Shown here: in pieces, positions 35,629-44,924 of the stretch
How positions within the stretch are numbered: position 1 is the stretch's first letter
Layout of the letters: every line of letters starts with the position of its first letter
Assembly (NCBI RefSeq): GCF_051955275.1
Contig: NZ_JBQCGW010000003.1
Location: 1-64,000 of the forward strand
Direction: 5' to 3'
Length of the DNA: 64,000 nucleotides
Source: Pseudobacter sp051955275
GTDB taxonomy: Bacteria > Bacteroidota > Bacteroidia > Chitinophagales > Chitinophagaceae
Translations under genes and position numbers: made by a program
The notes under the pieces: model-generated
What the model was told of the DNA's origin: nothing
Databases searched by the model: none
The model's input: the letters and a program-made list of their open reading frames with translations, nothing else

Positions 35629-36099
35629 TCAGGGAGTTTTTTTAAGAAAGAGATAAGGCAATGTTTTTCCATTACCCGAAACCGAGGCCTGTAGCTGGTT
35701 TCCTTTGCGATGATACTCGATCCGTTTTGGAAAATCATGATCGGGGTTTTCGCACACGAAATGATCTTCGTCAAGTGAAACGAACTGAAAATACACCACA
35801 TCCTTATTTCCTTTCACATCAGCCACGTAGAAGATATAGTTGTCTTTTGCTACAATGCGCAGCTTCTCTACAAAAGCAGTATCACTGCCTTTCATGGAAA
35901 CGCCCCAGCCCTGCCATTCAATAGGAGAAACTTTGATCCATCTTTCGGTGCCGGACCTGTTGGGCTTCATATCCTGTCTTACCCAGGTGCCTTCCAGCCA
36001 ATCGAGCTTTTTAAGATTTTCAGGACTGGCAGTAACATTCTGTGCATAGCCGGCAATTGTTACCACAATGAGCGTGATAAATGGGAGCAGCTGCTTCAT
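35629..36099 (-). CDS. DUF6265-type secreted protein
   Basis: 156 residues with a signal peptide ending IAGYAQN. The lipocalin-like beta-rich body has LDWLEGTWVRQD, IEWQGWGVSMKGSDTAFVEK and the HFVCENPDHDFPKRIEY motif, which fits DUF6265 proteins of Bacteroidota. No catalytic residues are known. It lies alone, with half repeat copy D 46 bases upstream. Confidence 0.8.
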   Translation of the reverse strand: MKQLLPFITLIVVTIAGYAQNVTASPENLKKLDWLEGTWVRQDMKPNRSGTERWIKVSPIEWQGWGVSMKGSDTAFVEKLRIVAKDNYIFYVADVKGNKDVVYFQFVSLDEDHFVCENPDHDFPKRIEYHRKGNQLQASVSGNGKTLPYLFLKKTP

Positions 36100-36145
36100 G
36101 TAAGGATGTTTGATGTATCCTGAAGTTACAAATTGTTTTGCAGCT

Positions 36146-36184
36146 GGCAGTCATTCGCGCGGTGAGCGAGTGACTGGGCACTGC
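36146..36184. repeat. Half copy (D) of the palindromic interspersed repeat
   Basis: About 39 bp. CAGTCATTCGCGCGGTGAGC and the following GAGTGACTGGGCAC correspond to the terminal hairpin of the larger repeats (CAGTCRCTCGC ... GCGAGYGACTGGGCAC). The central section of copies A-C is missing. It lies between the kdp histidine kinase stop and the DUF6265 gene. Confidence 0.6.
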
Positions 36185-36209
36185 ATATATATAGGGAGCA
36201 CCCTGATCA

Positions 36210-37901
36210 TTAGTCAATGGCCGGAAAATCAAAGCCAAAACGGCTTCCCTCTCCTATCCGGCTTTCCACCCAGATAGTTCCGCCCTGCGCTTCTATGAAC
36301 TCACGTGAAATAGCGAGCCCAAGGCCGGTTCCGCTCTTCTCGTAGTTGCCCGGTACTTTATAATACCGTTCGAAGATCCTCGGCAGGTATTTTTCGTCGA
36401 TGCCAATGCCATGATCTTTCACAGCAAACGAAACTTTTCCCGCCTTCAAAATTGTTGACACTTCAATCACGGATCCTTCCGGTGCGTACCGGATGGCGTT
36501 CGTCAGGAAATTGATCATCACCCAACTGGTCTTTTCCGTATCGGCCAGCACAGCAGGTAATGCCGGACCGTTCTGTGTTCTGATGCTCACCTGTTTCTGC
36601 TGCGCCTGGAACTGCACGGCCTGCACCGCCTGCTGCACAATGCTTTCAGGGCTGGCGGCATGCAGCTTCAGCTGAATATTACCTGTTTCCACCTGGCTCA
36701 TATTGAGCAGTTCACTGGTGATCTTCAGTAACCTGTCAGCATCATCCCGGATGCCGGATAAAAGTTCCTGCTGCTCCTTATTCATTTCCCCTATACGCGG
36801 ATCATCCATCAGGCTTGCACTCATCTTGATACTCGATATCGGCGTTTTGAGCTCATGCGAAACAGTGGCAATGAAATTTGTTTTCGCTTCGTCCAGTTCA
36901 TGAAAGGGAGTGATGTTCCGCAGCACTATCACATCACCGATCCGCTCTTCTTCATTCCTCACTTCAATTCTTTCATTCACGAAATAACTTTTCTTGCCGT
37001 CGGCAAATATCTCCAGTTCAGACCGCTGTGCATCCTGCAACAGCGTGCGCATGAGATCATTTCGCAAAGCCAGGTCCGGTGCGTATTTTCCTGCTACTTC
37101 CTTTTCACGCAGGCCGGTCAGCGATTCTGCTACAGAGTTCATGAAGAGTATATTCTTGTTCTCATCAAATCCGATAATGGCATCGCGCATATTATTGATC
37201 ACTGCTTCAATACGGCTCTTTTCAAATTTGATGCGGGCCAGATTGCTGTGTTCATACTCATCCAGCTTTCCCGCCATCACATTGAAGGCGTTGGCCAGAT
37301 CGCCGAACTCGTCTTTCTGACTCAGATGTATTCTTCTCGAATAATTCTTATCGGCAATGGCGCTGATACCGGAAGCCAACTGGCGGATAGGATTGCTGAT
37401 CACACCGGGAAAATTCACTACCAGGGTGAAAGCTATCAATGCAAGCACTGTGAAAATGATGGTCATCCAGGTGGCGGCACTGCCGGCACTTTCGCGGGCA
37501 GCTTCATTCTTGCGCAGAATGGCTTCCTGGTTCAGGTCATTCACCAGCTGGATACTTTGACGAATGCCAGCCATCGCTACTGAATCATTGCGATTGATCC
37601 GCAATTGTTCAAAGTACTGACGTACCTGCAGCGTACCATCTTTTTCACCGGGCTCCGTGATATTCTTTTCCTGCAATACCAGGTTGCTCTCAAAAAGGCG
37701 GAAGGCCAGCGAGTCTGCCCGCAGGTGCTCCAGTGCTTTGAGCATATTGTTATTGTACACCAGGGTTTCGTAATTGTTCTTCAGTACTTTGTCGGCATCA
37801 CTTTTGAGTCTGAAAATGGAGATGATACCAAAGACACCGAACACAATAATCACCAGGAAGAGAAATCCTATGCCCAGCGTTAATTTTGTTTTTAGTCGCA
37901 T
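36210..37901 (-). CDS. Sensor histidine kinase of the kdp locus (HAMP, PAS, HisKA, HATPase)
   Basis: 563 residues. Two membrane helices (about 9-30 and 143-165) flank a periplasmic helical sensor. Then come HAMP (about 168-222), PAS (about 228-335), HisKA with phospho-His349 in FIATVSHELKTPISS, and an ATPase domain with NFLTNAIRYAPEG, VKDHGIGID and GTGLGLAISREF. It starts one base after the stop of the KdpD-like gene, as last gene of the kdp operon. In Bacteroidota this kinase stands in for the C-terminal half of classical KdpD. The likely response regulator is the NtrC-type protein at 45524-46876. Confidence 0.93.
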   Translation of the reverse strand: MRLKTKLTLGIGFLFLVIIVFGVFGIISIFRLKSDADKVLKNNYETLVYNNNMLKALEHLRADSLAFRLFESNLVLQEKNITEPGEKDGTLQVRQYFEQLRINRNDSVAMAGIRQSIQLVNDLNQEAILRKNEAARESAGSAATWMTIIFTVLALIAFTLVVNFPGVISNPIRQLASGISAIADKNYSRRIHLSQKDEFGDLANAFNVMAGKLDEYEHSNLARIKFEKSRIEAVINNMRDAIIGFDENKNILFMNSVAESLTGLREKEVAGKYAPDLALRNDLMRTLLQDAQRSELEIFADGKKSYFVNERIEVRNEEERIGDVIVLRNITPFHELDEAKTNFIATVSHELKTPISSIKMSASLMDDPRIGEMNKEQQELLSGIRDDADRLLKITSELLNMSQVETGNIQLKLHAASPESIVQQAVQAVQFQAQQKQVSIRTQNGPALPAVLADTEKTSWVMINFLTNAIRYAPEGSVIEVSTILKAGKVSFAVKDHGIGIDEKYLPRIFERYYKVPGNYEKSGTGLGLAISREFIEAQGGTIWVESRIGEGSRFGFDFPAID

Positions 37902-37902
37902 C

Positions 37903-39015
37903 TTATGATAAAATTACAACATCGATGTCAGCGGCAGCCAGTTTGGTCAGCAATTGATTGAACACAGCGGTATTGAGGATCACGTTCCAGATGCTCAGGT
38001 GCGGTTTACCGATACAGATAGTGGTCACTTTTTTCTGTTCGGCCACCTCGATGATCCCTTTGGCAATATTCCGGTGTTCCAGCCTGACCACCTCTCCCCC
38101 CAGTTCTGTGGCCAGTTTGAAGTTATTGATAAGGTGCCGCTGTTCGGCCAGCCCGATCCTGTCGCCCGCCTCCCGCGGTGTTTGCACATACAGTACATAC
38201 CAGCGGGAATTATAGTAAGCAGCCAGCCTGGCCGTTTTCCGGATCACCATCCTGGCGATACTGTGATTGCTGCTGATACAGGCCAGGAAGCGCTCAGAAC
38301 GGCCGTTACCGATACCAGGCAACTCCCTTTCGATCTTACCTTCCACCTGTGAAGCCACTTCTTTCAGGGCCAGCTCCCGCAGCTGAAGGATCTTTTCACT
38401 TTGAAAAAAATTGGTGAGCGCAGTCTGGATCTTGTCGTTGGTATAGATCTTCCCTTCCCGGAGACGGGTGATCAGTTCATCAGCTGTCAGGTCTATATTC
38501 ACTACTTCATCTGCCATCTGCAATACGTTGTCTGGCACACGTTCCGTTACTTCAACGCCCGTGATCTCTTTCACTGCTTCATTGAGACTTTCGATATGTT
38601 GAATATTCACTGCGCTCACCACATTGATGCCGGCATTGAGGATCTCCAGTACATCCTGCCATCGCTTTTCGTTCTTGCTTCCCTCCACATTGGTATGCGC
38701 CAGTTCATCCACTATCACCACTTCCGGCCTGAGATTGAGAATGGCCTGTACATCCATTTCCTCCAGCTCCTTGCCTTTATAGAAGATGCTGCTGCGCGGT
38801 ATCACAGGTAAGCCGGGTAACAGGTCGTGGGTTTCTTTCCGGTTATGGGTTTCGATATATCCGATCTTTACATCCACTCCGTTGCGGAGCAGGGTATGCG
38901 CCTCCTGGAGCATCCGGAAGGTCTTGCCCACACCGGCGCTCATACCGATATAGATCTTGAACTTACCGCGACGGCTCTGCCTGATCAGGTCTAAAAAATG
39001 TTGTACCTCAGGCAT
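37903..39015 (-). CDS. kdpD: KdpD-type sensor protein, N-terminal KdpD and Usp domains only
   Basis: 370 residues. The KdpD domain has Walker A AGVGKT (residues 27-32) and the conserved VDELAHTNVEGSKNEKRWQD. A universal-stress-protein domain follows (about residues 245-368; SERFLACISSNHSIARMVI, GLAEQRHLINNFKLATELGG). The membrane and kinase domains of the roughly 900-residue E. coli KdpD are absent; the separate kinase starts one base downstream. This is a tidy split gene, not a truncation, since the order and spacing are clean. It probably binds nucleotide or K+-related signals and acts on the kinase. Confidence 0.93.
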   Translation of the reverse strand: MPEVQHFLDLIRQSRRGKFKIYIGMSAGVGKTFRMLQEAHTLLRNGVDVKIGYIETHNRKETHDLLPGLPVIPRSSIFYKGKELEEMDVQAILNLRPEVVIVDELAHTNVEGSKNEKRWQDVLEILNAGINVVSAVNIQHIESLNEAVKEITGVEVTERVPDNVLQMADEVVNIDLTADELITRLREGKIYTNDKIQTALTNFFQSEKILQLRELALKEVASQVEGKIERELPGIGNGRSERFLACISSNHSIARMVIRKTARLAAYYNSRWYVLYVQTPREAGDRIGLAEQRHLINNFKLATELGGEVVRLEHRNIAKGIIEVAEQKKVTTICIGKPHLSIWNVILNTAVFNQLLTKLAAADIDVVILS

Positions 39016-39051
39016 GATCGAAGGATTGTACTGTTATCAATTTTTCTTGTT

Positions 39052-40137
39052 TTAAAAGCTCAAGGCAATGGCAGTGGCCACCATAGGACTGGAAGTAACA
39101 GGATCAGTATTTCTCTTGTCAAAATAAGCTTCTTTACCATGCAGAGAGCGTATTTCAAGCCTCCACACTGCATTGCGGAACAACTGCCTGTCGTAGTTCA
39201 CACTCCATCCGAAAGTTTTGAATCCTTCCGGTGTACCAGTGGCAATGATCACACCATGTTCATCCTGGTAATACTCGCCTCTCACAGCAAAACTATTGCT
39301 CTCATCCACTGCATATTTCAGGATCAGCACACCGGTGAACCAATTGTTGAAATCACTGCTACCTTTTCTCTTTTGCTCCATTCCATAATCAAAACCGGCA
39401 GTAAGACCCAGCTTCTCCGTAAGATTGAATATGCCATACACATTATGATAGTAGCGCATCAGCCGCACACTGTCTGGTTTGTCATTGCCCGCAAACGTGC
39501 TGTAGTTAAGCGTTACAGAAGATAATGGCTTATAGGTTATCTGTGTTCCGAAGGCTGGCGTGGAATTCCCATCCACCCGCTGAATGCGCTGCCAGCCATT
39601 CAGGTACATGGCAGCCAGGTACCATTTCTCATTCTTACTGGTAAAACCCAGTTTAGCGCCAGCCTCATAGTAAGGCGAATTTTCAGCCACGATGCTTCGC
39701 GTAAGCGTCCAGTTATCTTTTCCGATGGCGCTTTCAAAACCGATATGCGAAGGCATGATACCTGCATCCAGCCAGAGGTTGGCGGTCTTCGATAGTTTCA
39801 CACCTGCATTGACTTCATAGATATTTTTAAGCACGCCGGGCTCAGCCGCCATATTCGCATTCATGTAAGTGCCTGCGCCAATGGCCAGGTTTGCACGCAG
39901 GCGGTCATTGTTGTAGCTTCCTTTCAGGAATGCGAGATTCACATTCACTTCATTCACTCGGTTGTGGCTGTAAATAAAACCGGGGCGTGTATTATTCAAT
40001 GGCCTGTTCACATCATACACATAATAGGCTTCTGCATAACCACTCACAGTAAAGGGATTGCTCTTAGTTGAATCCTGCGCAACAGCCTGCAGCCCAAAAC
40101 CGCCTGCCAGTGCTGTTGCCATCATAATCTTTTTCAT
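39052..40137 (-). CDS. Outer-membrane beta-barrel porin (BBP2/OmpL-like) of the kdp operon
   Basis: 361 residues with a signal peptide ending QAVAQ. Repeated amphipathic strands such as VSGYAEAYYVYDV, NEVNVNLAFLKGSYN and NLWLDAGIMPSHIGFE fit the putative beta-barrel porin-2 group, ending in the aromatic IALSF. It lies between kdpC and the KdpD gene (24 and 36 bases). The operon position suggests it lets K+ across the outer membrane when the high-affinity pump is induced. This is inference; such a porin is not part of the E. coli kdp operon. Confidence 0.85.
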   Translation of the reverse strand: MKKIMMATALAGGFGLQAVAQDSTKSNPFTVSGYAEAYYVYDVNRPLNNTRPGFIYSHNRVNEVNVNLAFLKGSYNNDRLRANLAIGAGTYMNANMAAEPGVLKNIYEVNAGVKLSKTANLWLDAGIMPSHIGFESAIGKDNWTLTRSIVAENSPYYEAGAKLGFTSKNEKWYLAAMYLNGWQRIQRVDGNSTPAFGTQITYKPLSSVTLNYSTFAGNDKPDSVRLMRYYHNVYGIFNLTEKLGLTAGFDYGMEQKRKGSSDFNNWFTGVLILKYAVDESNSFAVRGEYYQDEHGVIIATGTPEGFKTFGWSVNYDRQLFRNAVWRLEIRSLHGKEAYFDKRNTDPVTSSPMVATAIALSF

Positions 40138-40161
40138 TGTCGTTTGTAGTTTGTAATTGTT

Positions 40162-40725
40162 CTATTTCATTTTATCCAATGCGATATTCAGTGCCAGCAG
40201 GTTCACGGTTGAAGGACCAAACATGCCCAGCAGCGGGCCATCCGTATATTGATCAACCAGGATATTCAGGCTTGATTCATCCAGCTTTCTGATAGCTGCG
40301 ATCCGCTTCACCTGTATTTTGGCAGCAGCCGGCGTCAAATGGGGATCAAGTCCGCTTCCGGAAGCCGTTACCAGTTCAGCAGGTACCTGTGACTTGTCGA
40401 TACCCGGATTGTGCACAAGGAATGTATCGATCCTGTCCTGCACCGTTTTCAGGTAATCAGGATTGGCCGGTCCTTTGTTGGAGCCCGCTGAGCCGGCAGC
40501 ATTGTAATCCACTGCTGAGGGCCTTGACTGGAAGTATTTATCTTGAGTGAATTTTTGTCCGATTCTCGCATACCCCACAACGTTACCATTTACAGTAACC
40601 GTCTGCCCCTTTCCTCCACCGGGAGCCAGTTTAGAAAGCAGCGCTATCGAAATGGGATAGAGGACCGCCAGTAACAGGATCATGATAAGGGTCATCTTAA
40701 TCGAAGGCAATAAATATTTTTTCAT
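40162..40725 (-). CDS. kdpC: K+-transporting ATPase subunit KdpC
   Basis: 187 residues: one N-terminal membrane helix (LIMILLLAVLYPISIALL), then the periplasmic domain with GQKFTQDKYFQSRPSAVDYN, GSNKGPANPDYL, VTASGSGLDPHLTPAAAKIQ and NILALN-like ending. This is the full family length. KdpC stabilises the complex next to KdpA and KdpB. It starts 18 bases after kdpB. Confidence 0.97.
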   Translation of the reverse strand: MKKYLLPSIKMTLIMILLLAVLYPISIALLSKLAPGGGKGQTVTVNGNVVGYARIGQKFTQDKYFQSRPSAVDYNAAGSAGSNKGPANPDYLKTVQDRIDTFLVHNPGIDKSQVPAELVTASGSGLDPHLTPAAAKIQVKRIAAIRKLDESSLNILVDQYTDGPLLGMFGPSTVNLLALNIALDKMK

Positions 40726-40743
40726 TGTGCTTTTTTTATTCGT

Positions 40744-42795
40744 TTACATAAAGAGCGTCAGCACCAGGTCAATCAGTTTGATACCAATGAATGGTACAAT
40801 GATGCCACCAACACCATAGATCAGCAGGTTCCTGCGCAACAGCGCATTCGCGCCGATGGGTTTGTATCTCACGCCACGCAATGCCAGCGGGATCAGCATC
40901 GGAATGATAATGGCATTGAAGATCACAGCTGAGAGAATTGCGCTCTCAGGACTGGTGAGGTGCATGATATTCAGGTGCTGCAATGCAGGAATACTGGTGA
41001 TGAAGAGTGCAGGAACAATAGCGAAATACTTGGCCACATCATTGGCAATGGAAAAGGTAGTGAGCGTACCACGCGTCATCAGCAATTGCTTACCGATCTC
41101 CACGATCTCGATGAGTTTGGTAGGGTCATTATCCAGGTCCACCATATTGCCCGCTTCTTTGGCGGCCTGCGTACCACTGTTCATGGCAACACCCACATCA
41201 GCCTGCGCCAGTGCCGGCGCATCATTGGTGCCATCTCCCATCATGGCAACCAGCTTACCGCTCTGCTGTTCTTTTTTGATGTACTGCATCTTGTCTTCCG
41301 GCCTGGCTTCCGCAATGAAATCATCCACACCGGCCTTATGTGCGATGTATTTTGCAGTAAGCGGGTTATCACCGGTCACCATCACGGTTTTCACGCCCAT
41401 CTTACGCAGTCGATCAAAGCGTTCCTGAATACCCGGTTTGATAATATCCTGCAACTCAATAGTACCGGTCACTCTGCCGTTGATACTTACAACCAGTGGC
41501 GTACCGCCATTCATCGCTATCTCCTGCACCTTCCTTTCCGTTTCAGCAGGAACGGAGATATTATTCTGCACAGCCATCCTTTTGATAGCATCAAAGGCGC
41601 CTTTCCGGATCTTTGTTCCATCCGCCTTGTCTACACCACTGCTGCGCGTTTCAGCCGTGAAGCCAACAAACTTCACATCACCGGTTGCATGCGGCGCTTT
41701 CACACCCTTACTGTTAGCCAGCTCGATGATACTCTTGCCTTCCGGAGTTTCATCCGCCAGTGAGCTCCACACGCATGATTCGATGAAGCTGTTGATCTCC
41801 ACTCCATCAGCAGGCCAGAAATTAGTGGCTTTACGATTACCGATAGTAATGGTGCCAGTCTTATCGAGTAACAATGTGTCCAGGTCTCCCGCCGTTTCCA
41901 CTGCCTTACCACTCTTGGTGATCACGTTGGCCCGCAGTGCCCTGTCCATTCCCGCAATACCGATGGCAGACAGCAAGCCTCCAATTGTAGTGGGGATCAG
42001 ACATACAAAAAGAGAGATGAATGCCGCAATGGTAATACTCGTATTTGCATAGTCTGCAAAAGGTTTCAGCGTTACGCACACGATCACGAAGATCAGCGTG
42101 AAGCTGGCCAGCAGGATGGTCAACGCAATCTCATTCGGCGTCTTCTGACGGGAGGCTCCTTCTACCAGCGCAATCATTTTATCCAGGAAGCTCTCTCCCG
42201 GTTCCGTAGTCACACGTACCACAATGCGATCTGACAAAACTTTGGTACCGCCGGTCACAGAAGATTTGTCACCCCCCGATTCGCGGATCACCGGTGCAGA
42301 CTCTCCTGTGATGGCACTTTCATCCACCGTTGCAATTCCTTCGATGATCTCTCCGTCCATCGGGATCATATCCCCTGCCTCGCAGACAAAAAGATCACCT
42401 TTTCTCAGCTGGGAAGAACGGATCATCTTGATCTCATTGGTATGGATCCCGCCTACCGGCTCAATCTTCTTAGCCAGAGTATCCTCTCTTGTCTTACGCA
42501 GACTATCCGCCTGCGCCTTACCCCTTGCTTCCGCAATCGCCTCCGCAAAATTGGCAAAGAGCAGTGTTATAAAAAGTATAGCCGTAACCGTTATATTGTA
42601 AGCAAAACTGCCCTGTGAATTCTCACCAGCCGAAATCCAGCAACAAACGGCTACCATGATGGCTGTACCCACTTCCACAGTGAACATCACCGGGTTGCGG
42701 AACATAATTACCGGATTGAGTTTGATGAAGGCCTGCTTCAGTGCAGTGCCCATCAACTCCCGGGGGAATAATTTATTTTGATTACCTGTTTTCAT
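40744..42795 (-). CDS. kdpB: K+-transporting P-type ATPase KdpB
   Basis: 683 residues, the catalytic P-type ATPase of the Kdp potassium pump. The phospho-acceptor is Asp311 in LLLDKTGTITIGN; the actuator loop TGES lies near 163-166; MMGDGTNDAPALAQADVGVA is the hinge; the membrane part has the typical seven helices. It hydrolyses ATP to drive K+ through KdpA. It sits between kdpA and kdpC with 18-base gaps. Confidence 0.98.
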   Translation of the reverse strand: MKTGNQNKLFPRELMGTALKQAFIKLNPVIMFRNPVMFTVEVGTAIMVAVCCWISAGENSQGSFAYNITVTAILFITLLFANFAEAIAEARGKAQADSLRKTREDTLAKKIEPVGGIHTNEIKMIRSSQLRKGDLFVCEAGDMIPMDGEIIEGIATVDESAITGESAPVIRESGGDKSSVTGGTKVLSDRIVVRVTTEPGESFLDKMIALVEGASRQKTPNEIALTILLASFTLIFVIVCVTLKPFADYANTSITIAAFISLFVCLIPTTIGGLLSAIGIAGMDRALRANVITKSGKAVETAGDLDTLLLDKTGTITIGNRKATNFWPADGVEINSFIESCVWSSLADETPEGKSIIELANSKGVKAPHATGDVKFVGFTAETRSSGVDKADGTKIRKGAFDAIKRMAVQNNISVPAETERKVQEIAMNGGTPLVVSINGRVTGTIELQDIIKPGIQERFDRLRKMGVKTVMVTGDNPLTAKYIAHKAGVDDFIAEARPEDKMQYIKKEQQSGKLVAMMGDGTNDAPALAQADVGVAMNSGTQAAKEAGNMVDLDNDPTKLIEIVEIGKQLLMTRGTLTTFSIANDVAKYFAIVPALFITSIPALQHLNIMHLTSPESAILSAVIFNAIIIPMLIPLALRGVRYKPIGANALLRRNLLIYGVGGIIVPFIGIKLIDLVLTLFM

Positions 42796-42813
42796 TGTTC
42801 ACCTGTTTAATCA

Positions 42814-44529
42814 TTATCGGATACTGAAGTATTCTGCCAGCGGTCCCAGCGCCAGTGCAGGGAAAAAGCTCAGCGCATTGATGATGATGATCACCGCAAA
42901 AGTGACCGCACCAAATGTTACGGAGTCAGTTCTCAGCGTACCGCCTGAAGCAGGAATGTATTTCTTGTTAGCAAGTAAGCCAATGATGGCAACAGGCCCG
43001 ATAATAGGAATGAACCTGCTCAGCAGAAGAATGATACCAGTAGATACATTCCAGAAGATATTGTTATCACCAAGTCCTTCAAATCCGCTGCCATTATTGG
43101 CATTGGAAGAAGTGAACTCGTACAGTATTTCAGAGAAGCCGTGGTAGCCGGGATTGTTCAGCCAGTTCTCCGGCTTTACGGCCCAGTCGCCCCCCGCATG
43201 CGTGGCAAAGAGATAGGCTGCCAGCGCAGTTCCGCCTTTCACCAGGAAGGCTGACAACAATGTCACCATCGCCGCGATCTTCACTTCCCGCGCTTCCACT
43301 TTATGGCCCAGGAATTCCGGGGTCCTTCCCACCATCAGTCCGGATATGAATACCGCGATAATAAGGTAGATGAGGTAGTTCAGAATTCCCACTCCACATC
43401 CTCCATAAAATGCATTGATCATCATCGCCAGCATCTGCATCATTCCTGAAAGCGGCATGGTACTGTCATGCATCGCATTCACCGAACCTGTTGAGATCAC
43501 CGTGGTCATGATACTCCAGTATGCAGAAGCGGCTGCACCAAACCTCACCTCCTTTCCTTCCATCGCACCGGCGGTCTGGGTAATCCCCATCTTCGTGATC
43601 TCCGGATTACCACTCATCTCCCAATGCATGGTGGGAATCACCAGACAAAGCACGCCCACCGTCATCACTCCGAAGATCACATACGCCAGCTTCTTTCTGT
43701 TGATATAAAACCCAAGCGCAAAGATCAATGCCACAGGTATGATCACCTGTGCCATCACTTCCATCATATTAGTGAGGTAGTTCGGGTTTTCCAGGGGGTG
43801 CGTGGAGTTGGCGCCAAAGTAACCTCCCCCATTGGTGCCCAGGTGTTTGATAGCAATGAATCCGGCAGCAGGCCCGCGCGACACCTGCACTGAATCACCC
43901 TGCAACGTAACAACGGAATCCTTTCCATCATAACTCGCCGGCGTTCCATTGAAAGCCAGCACCAACGCCATGATCAGCGACAATGGCAGCAGTAACCTGG
44001 TGATGGATTTTGTGAAAATGGCCCAGAAGTTTCCCAGATTATTAGTCGTACGTTCTTTCAATCCGTTACATACTCCTATCAAAGCTGCAATACCGGTAGC
44101 TGCACTCACAAACTGTAAGAACATCAGTACAAAAGTCTGCGTAAGGTAAGTGGCACCCGACTCTCCCGAGTAGTGCTGCAGATTACAGTTCACCAGAAAA
44201 CTGATAGCCGTATTGAAAGCCAGATCAGGCGTCTGATCCGGATTACCATCGGGGTTCATGGGAAGATGTCCCTGAAAGCGCAGCAGAAAGAATGCATACA
44301 CCAGCCACAGCAGGTTGATGCCCAGCATCGCTTTCAGAAACTCCTTCCAGTTCATTTTTTTGTTAGGGTCAATACCACTGAAGCGATAGATGATCCTCTC
44401 CAGCGGATTCATAAAGTCTGTGATCGTACGCTCTCCCTTAAATACCCGGACAATATATTTCCCCAGCGGGAATGCCAGCAATATGGTGAGAAGAAAAGTA
44501 ACGATCACTCCGAATAACTCTGTGTTCAT
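42814..44529 (-). CDS. kdpA: K+-transporting ATPase subunit KdpA
   Basis: 571 residues, the channel-like K+-binding subunit of the Kdp complex. Motifs such as NTAISFLVNCNLQHYSGESG, the selectivity-filter-like GTNGGGYFGANSTHP and SSNANNGSGFEGL are intact. About ten helices. It starts 18 bases after the stop of kdpF. Confidence 0.98.
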   Translation of the reverse strand: MNTELFGVIVTFLLTILLAFPLGKYIVRVFKGERTITDFMNPLERIIYRFSGIDPNKKMNWKEFLKAMLGINLLWLVYAFFLLRFQGHLPMNPDGNPDQTPDLAFNTAISFLVNCNLQHYSGESGATYLTQTFVLMFLQFVSAATGIAALIGVCNGLKERTTNNLGNFWAIFTKSITRLLLPLSLIMALVLAFNGTPASYDGKDSVVTLQGDSVQVSRGPAAGFIAIKHLGTNGGGYFGANSTHPLENPNYLTNMMEVMAQVIIPVALIFALGFYINRKKLAYVIFGVMTVGVLCLVIPTMHWEMSGNPEITKMGITQTAGAMEGKEVRFGAAASAYWSIMTTVISTGSVNAMHDSTMPLSGMMQMLAMMINAFYGGCGVGILNYLIYLIIAVFISGLMVGRTPEFLGHKVEAREVKIAAMVTLLSAFLVKGGTALAAYLFATHAGGDWAVKPENWLNNPGYHGFSEILYEFTSSNANNGSGFEGLGDNNIFWNVSTGIILLLSRFIPIIGPVAIIGLLANKKYIPASGGTLRTDSVTFGAVTFAVIIIINALSFFPALALGPLAEYFSIR

Positions 44530-44547
44530 TTCCTGATTCGTTTAGGA

Positions 44548-44628
44548 TTAAAATTTTTCGGGTTTGAGTAACACATAAACGAGGTAGCCAAAAACTACCG
44601 TCGATACAATCAGCAGGGATGTCATCAT
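44548..44628 (-). CDS. kdpF: KdpF small membrane subunit
   Basis: 26 residues on the minus strand: a single helix, MTSLLIVSTVVFGYLVYVLL, ending KPEKF, the classical KdpF pattern of one hydrophobic helix and a short KPE-type tail. Two ATGs (44628 and 44625) are possible. It lies between a 27-residue hydrophobic ORF and kdpA. KdpF stabilises the KdpABC complex in E. coli. Confidence 0.88.
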   Translation of the reverse strand: MMTSLLIVSTVVFGYLVYVLLKPEKF

Positions 44629-44639
44629 AAAAATTATGT

Positions 44640-44723
44640 TTAAACCTTTTCAAAGAAGTTGATGCACTTGAAAAACAGCCAGAACAAAACAAGGCTGATA
44701 GTGATGAGCGATAGCGTGAGCAT
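44640..44723 (-). CDS. 27-residue hydrophobic ORF preceding kdpF
   Basis: One predicted membrane helix, MLTLSLITISLVLFWLFF, followed by KCINFFEKV. It begins right after the candidate sigma-54 promoter and ends 11 bases before kdpF, so it would be the first cistron of the kdp operon. It is not KdpF itself, since the KPE-tailed helix follows. It may be a second small subunit or a regulatory leader peptide. No homologue could be checked. Confidence 0.6.
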   Translation of the reverse strand: MLTLSLITISLVLFWLFFKCINFFEKV

Positions 44724-44754
44724 AAAAGACGATTTTGTTTACAGGGTGAGATGG

Positions 44755-44768
44755 GCAAAGGGTGTACC
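44755..44768 (-). promoter_or_regulatory. Candidate sigma-54 (-24/-12) promoter of the kdp operon
   Basis: Minus-strand GGTACACCCTTTGC has GG and GC separated by exactly ten bases, as needed for -24/-12 elements, and TTTGC at the -12 side. The -24 side reads CGGTAC against TGGCAC (two mismatches). A start near 44743 would be about 20 bases before the ATG at 44723. A sigma-54 activator gene lies next upstream. Confidence 0.45.
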
Positions 44769-44924
44769 GGGAGGTATGCCAGATTTGGCTGGTTGGACGA
44801 AATGCAGAGTGGGATTGATTATTAGGGGATAAAGAATTGTTGGGAAGCTTTTATCGGGAGGGGAGGTTTTTCATTTTGGAAGGGTGGGTTTTTCAAAATG
44901 GGTTGCTTTTTGTTTGGGCCGGGG

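Noticed and set aside
37903..39015. KdpD as a truncated pseudogene
   Set aside because: The gene ends cleanly one base before a complete histidine kinase, both domains present are intact, and a separate KdpD sensor is the usual Bacteroidota arrangement.
40960..41763. 267-codon plus-strand frame
   Set aside because: Antisense to kdpB, which is unmistakable; no features of its own.
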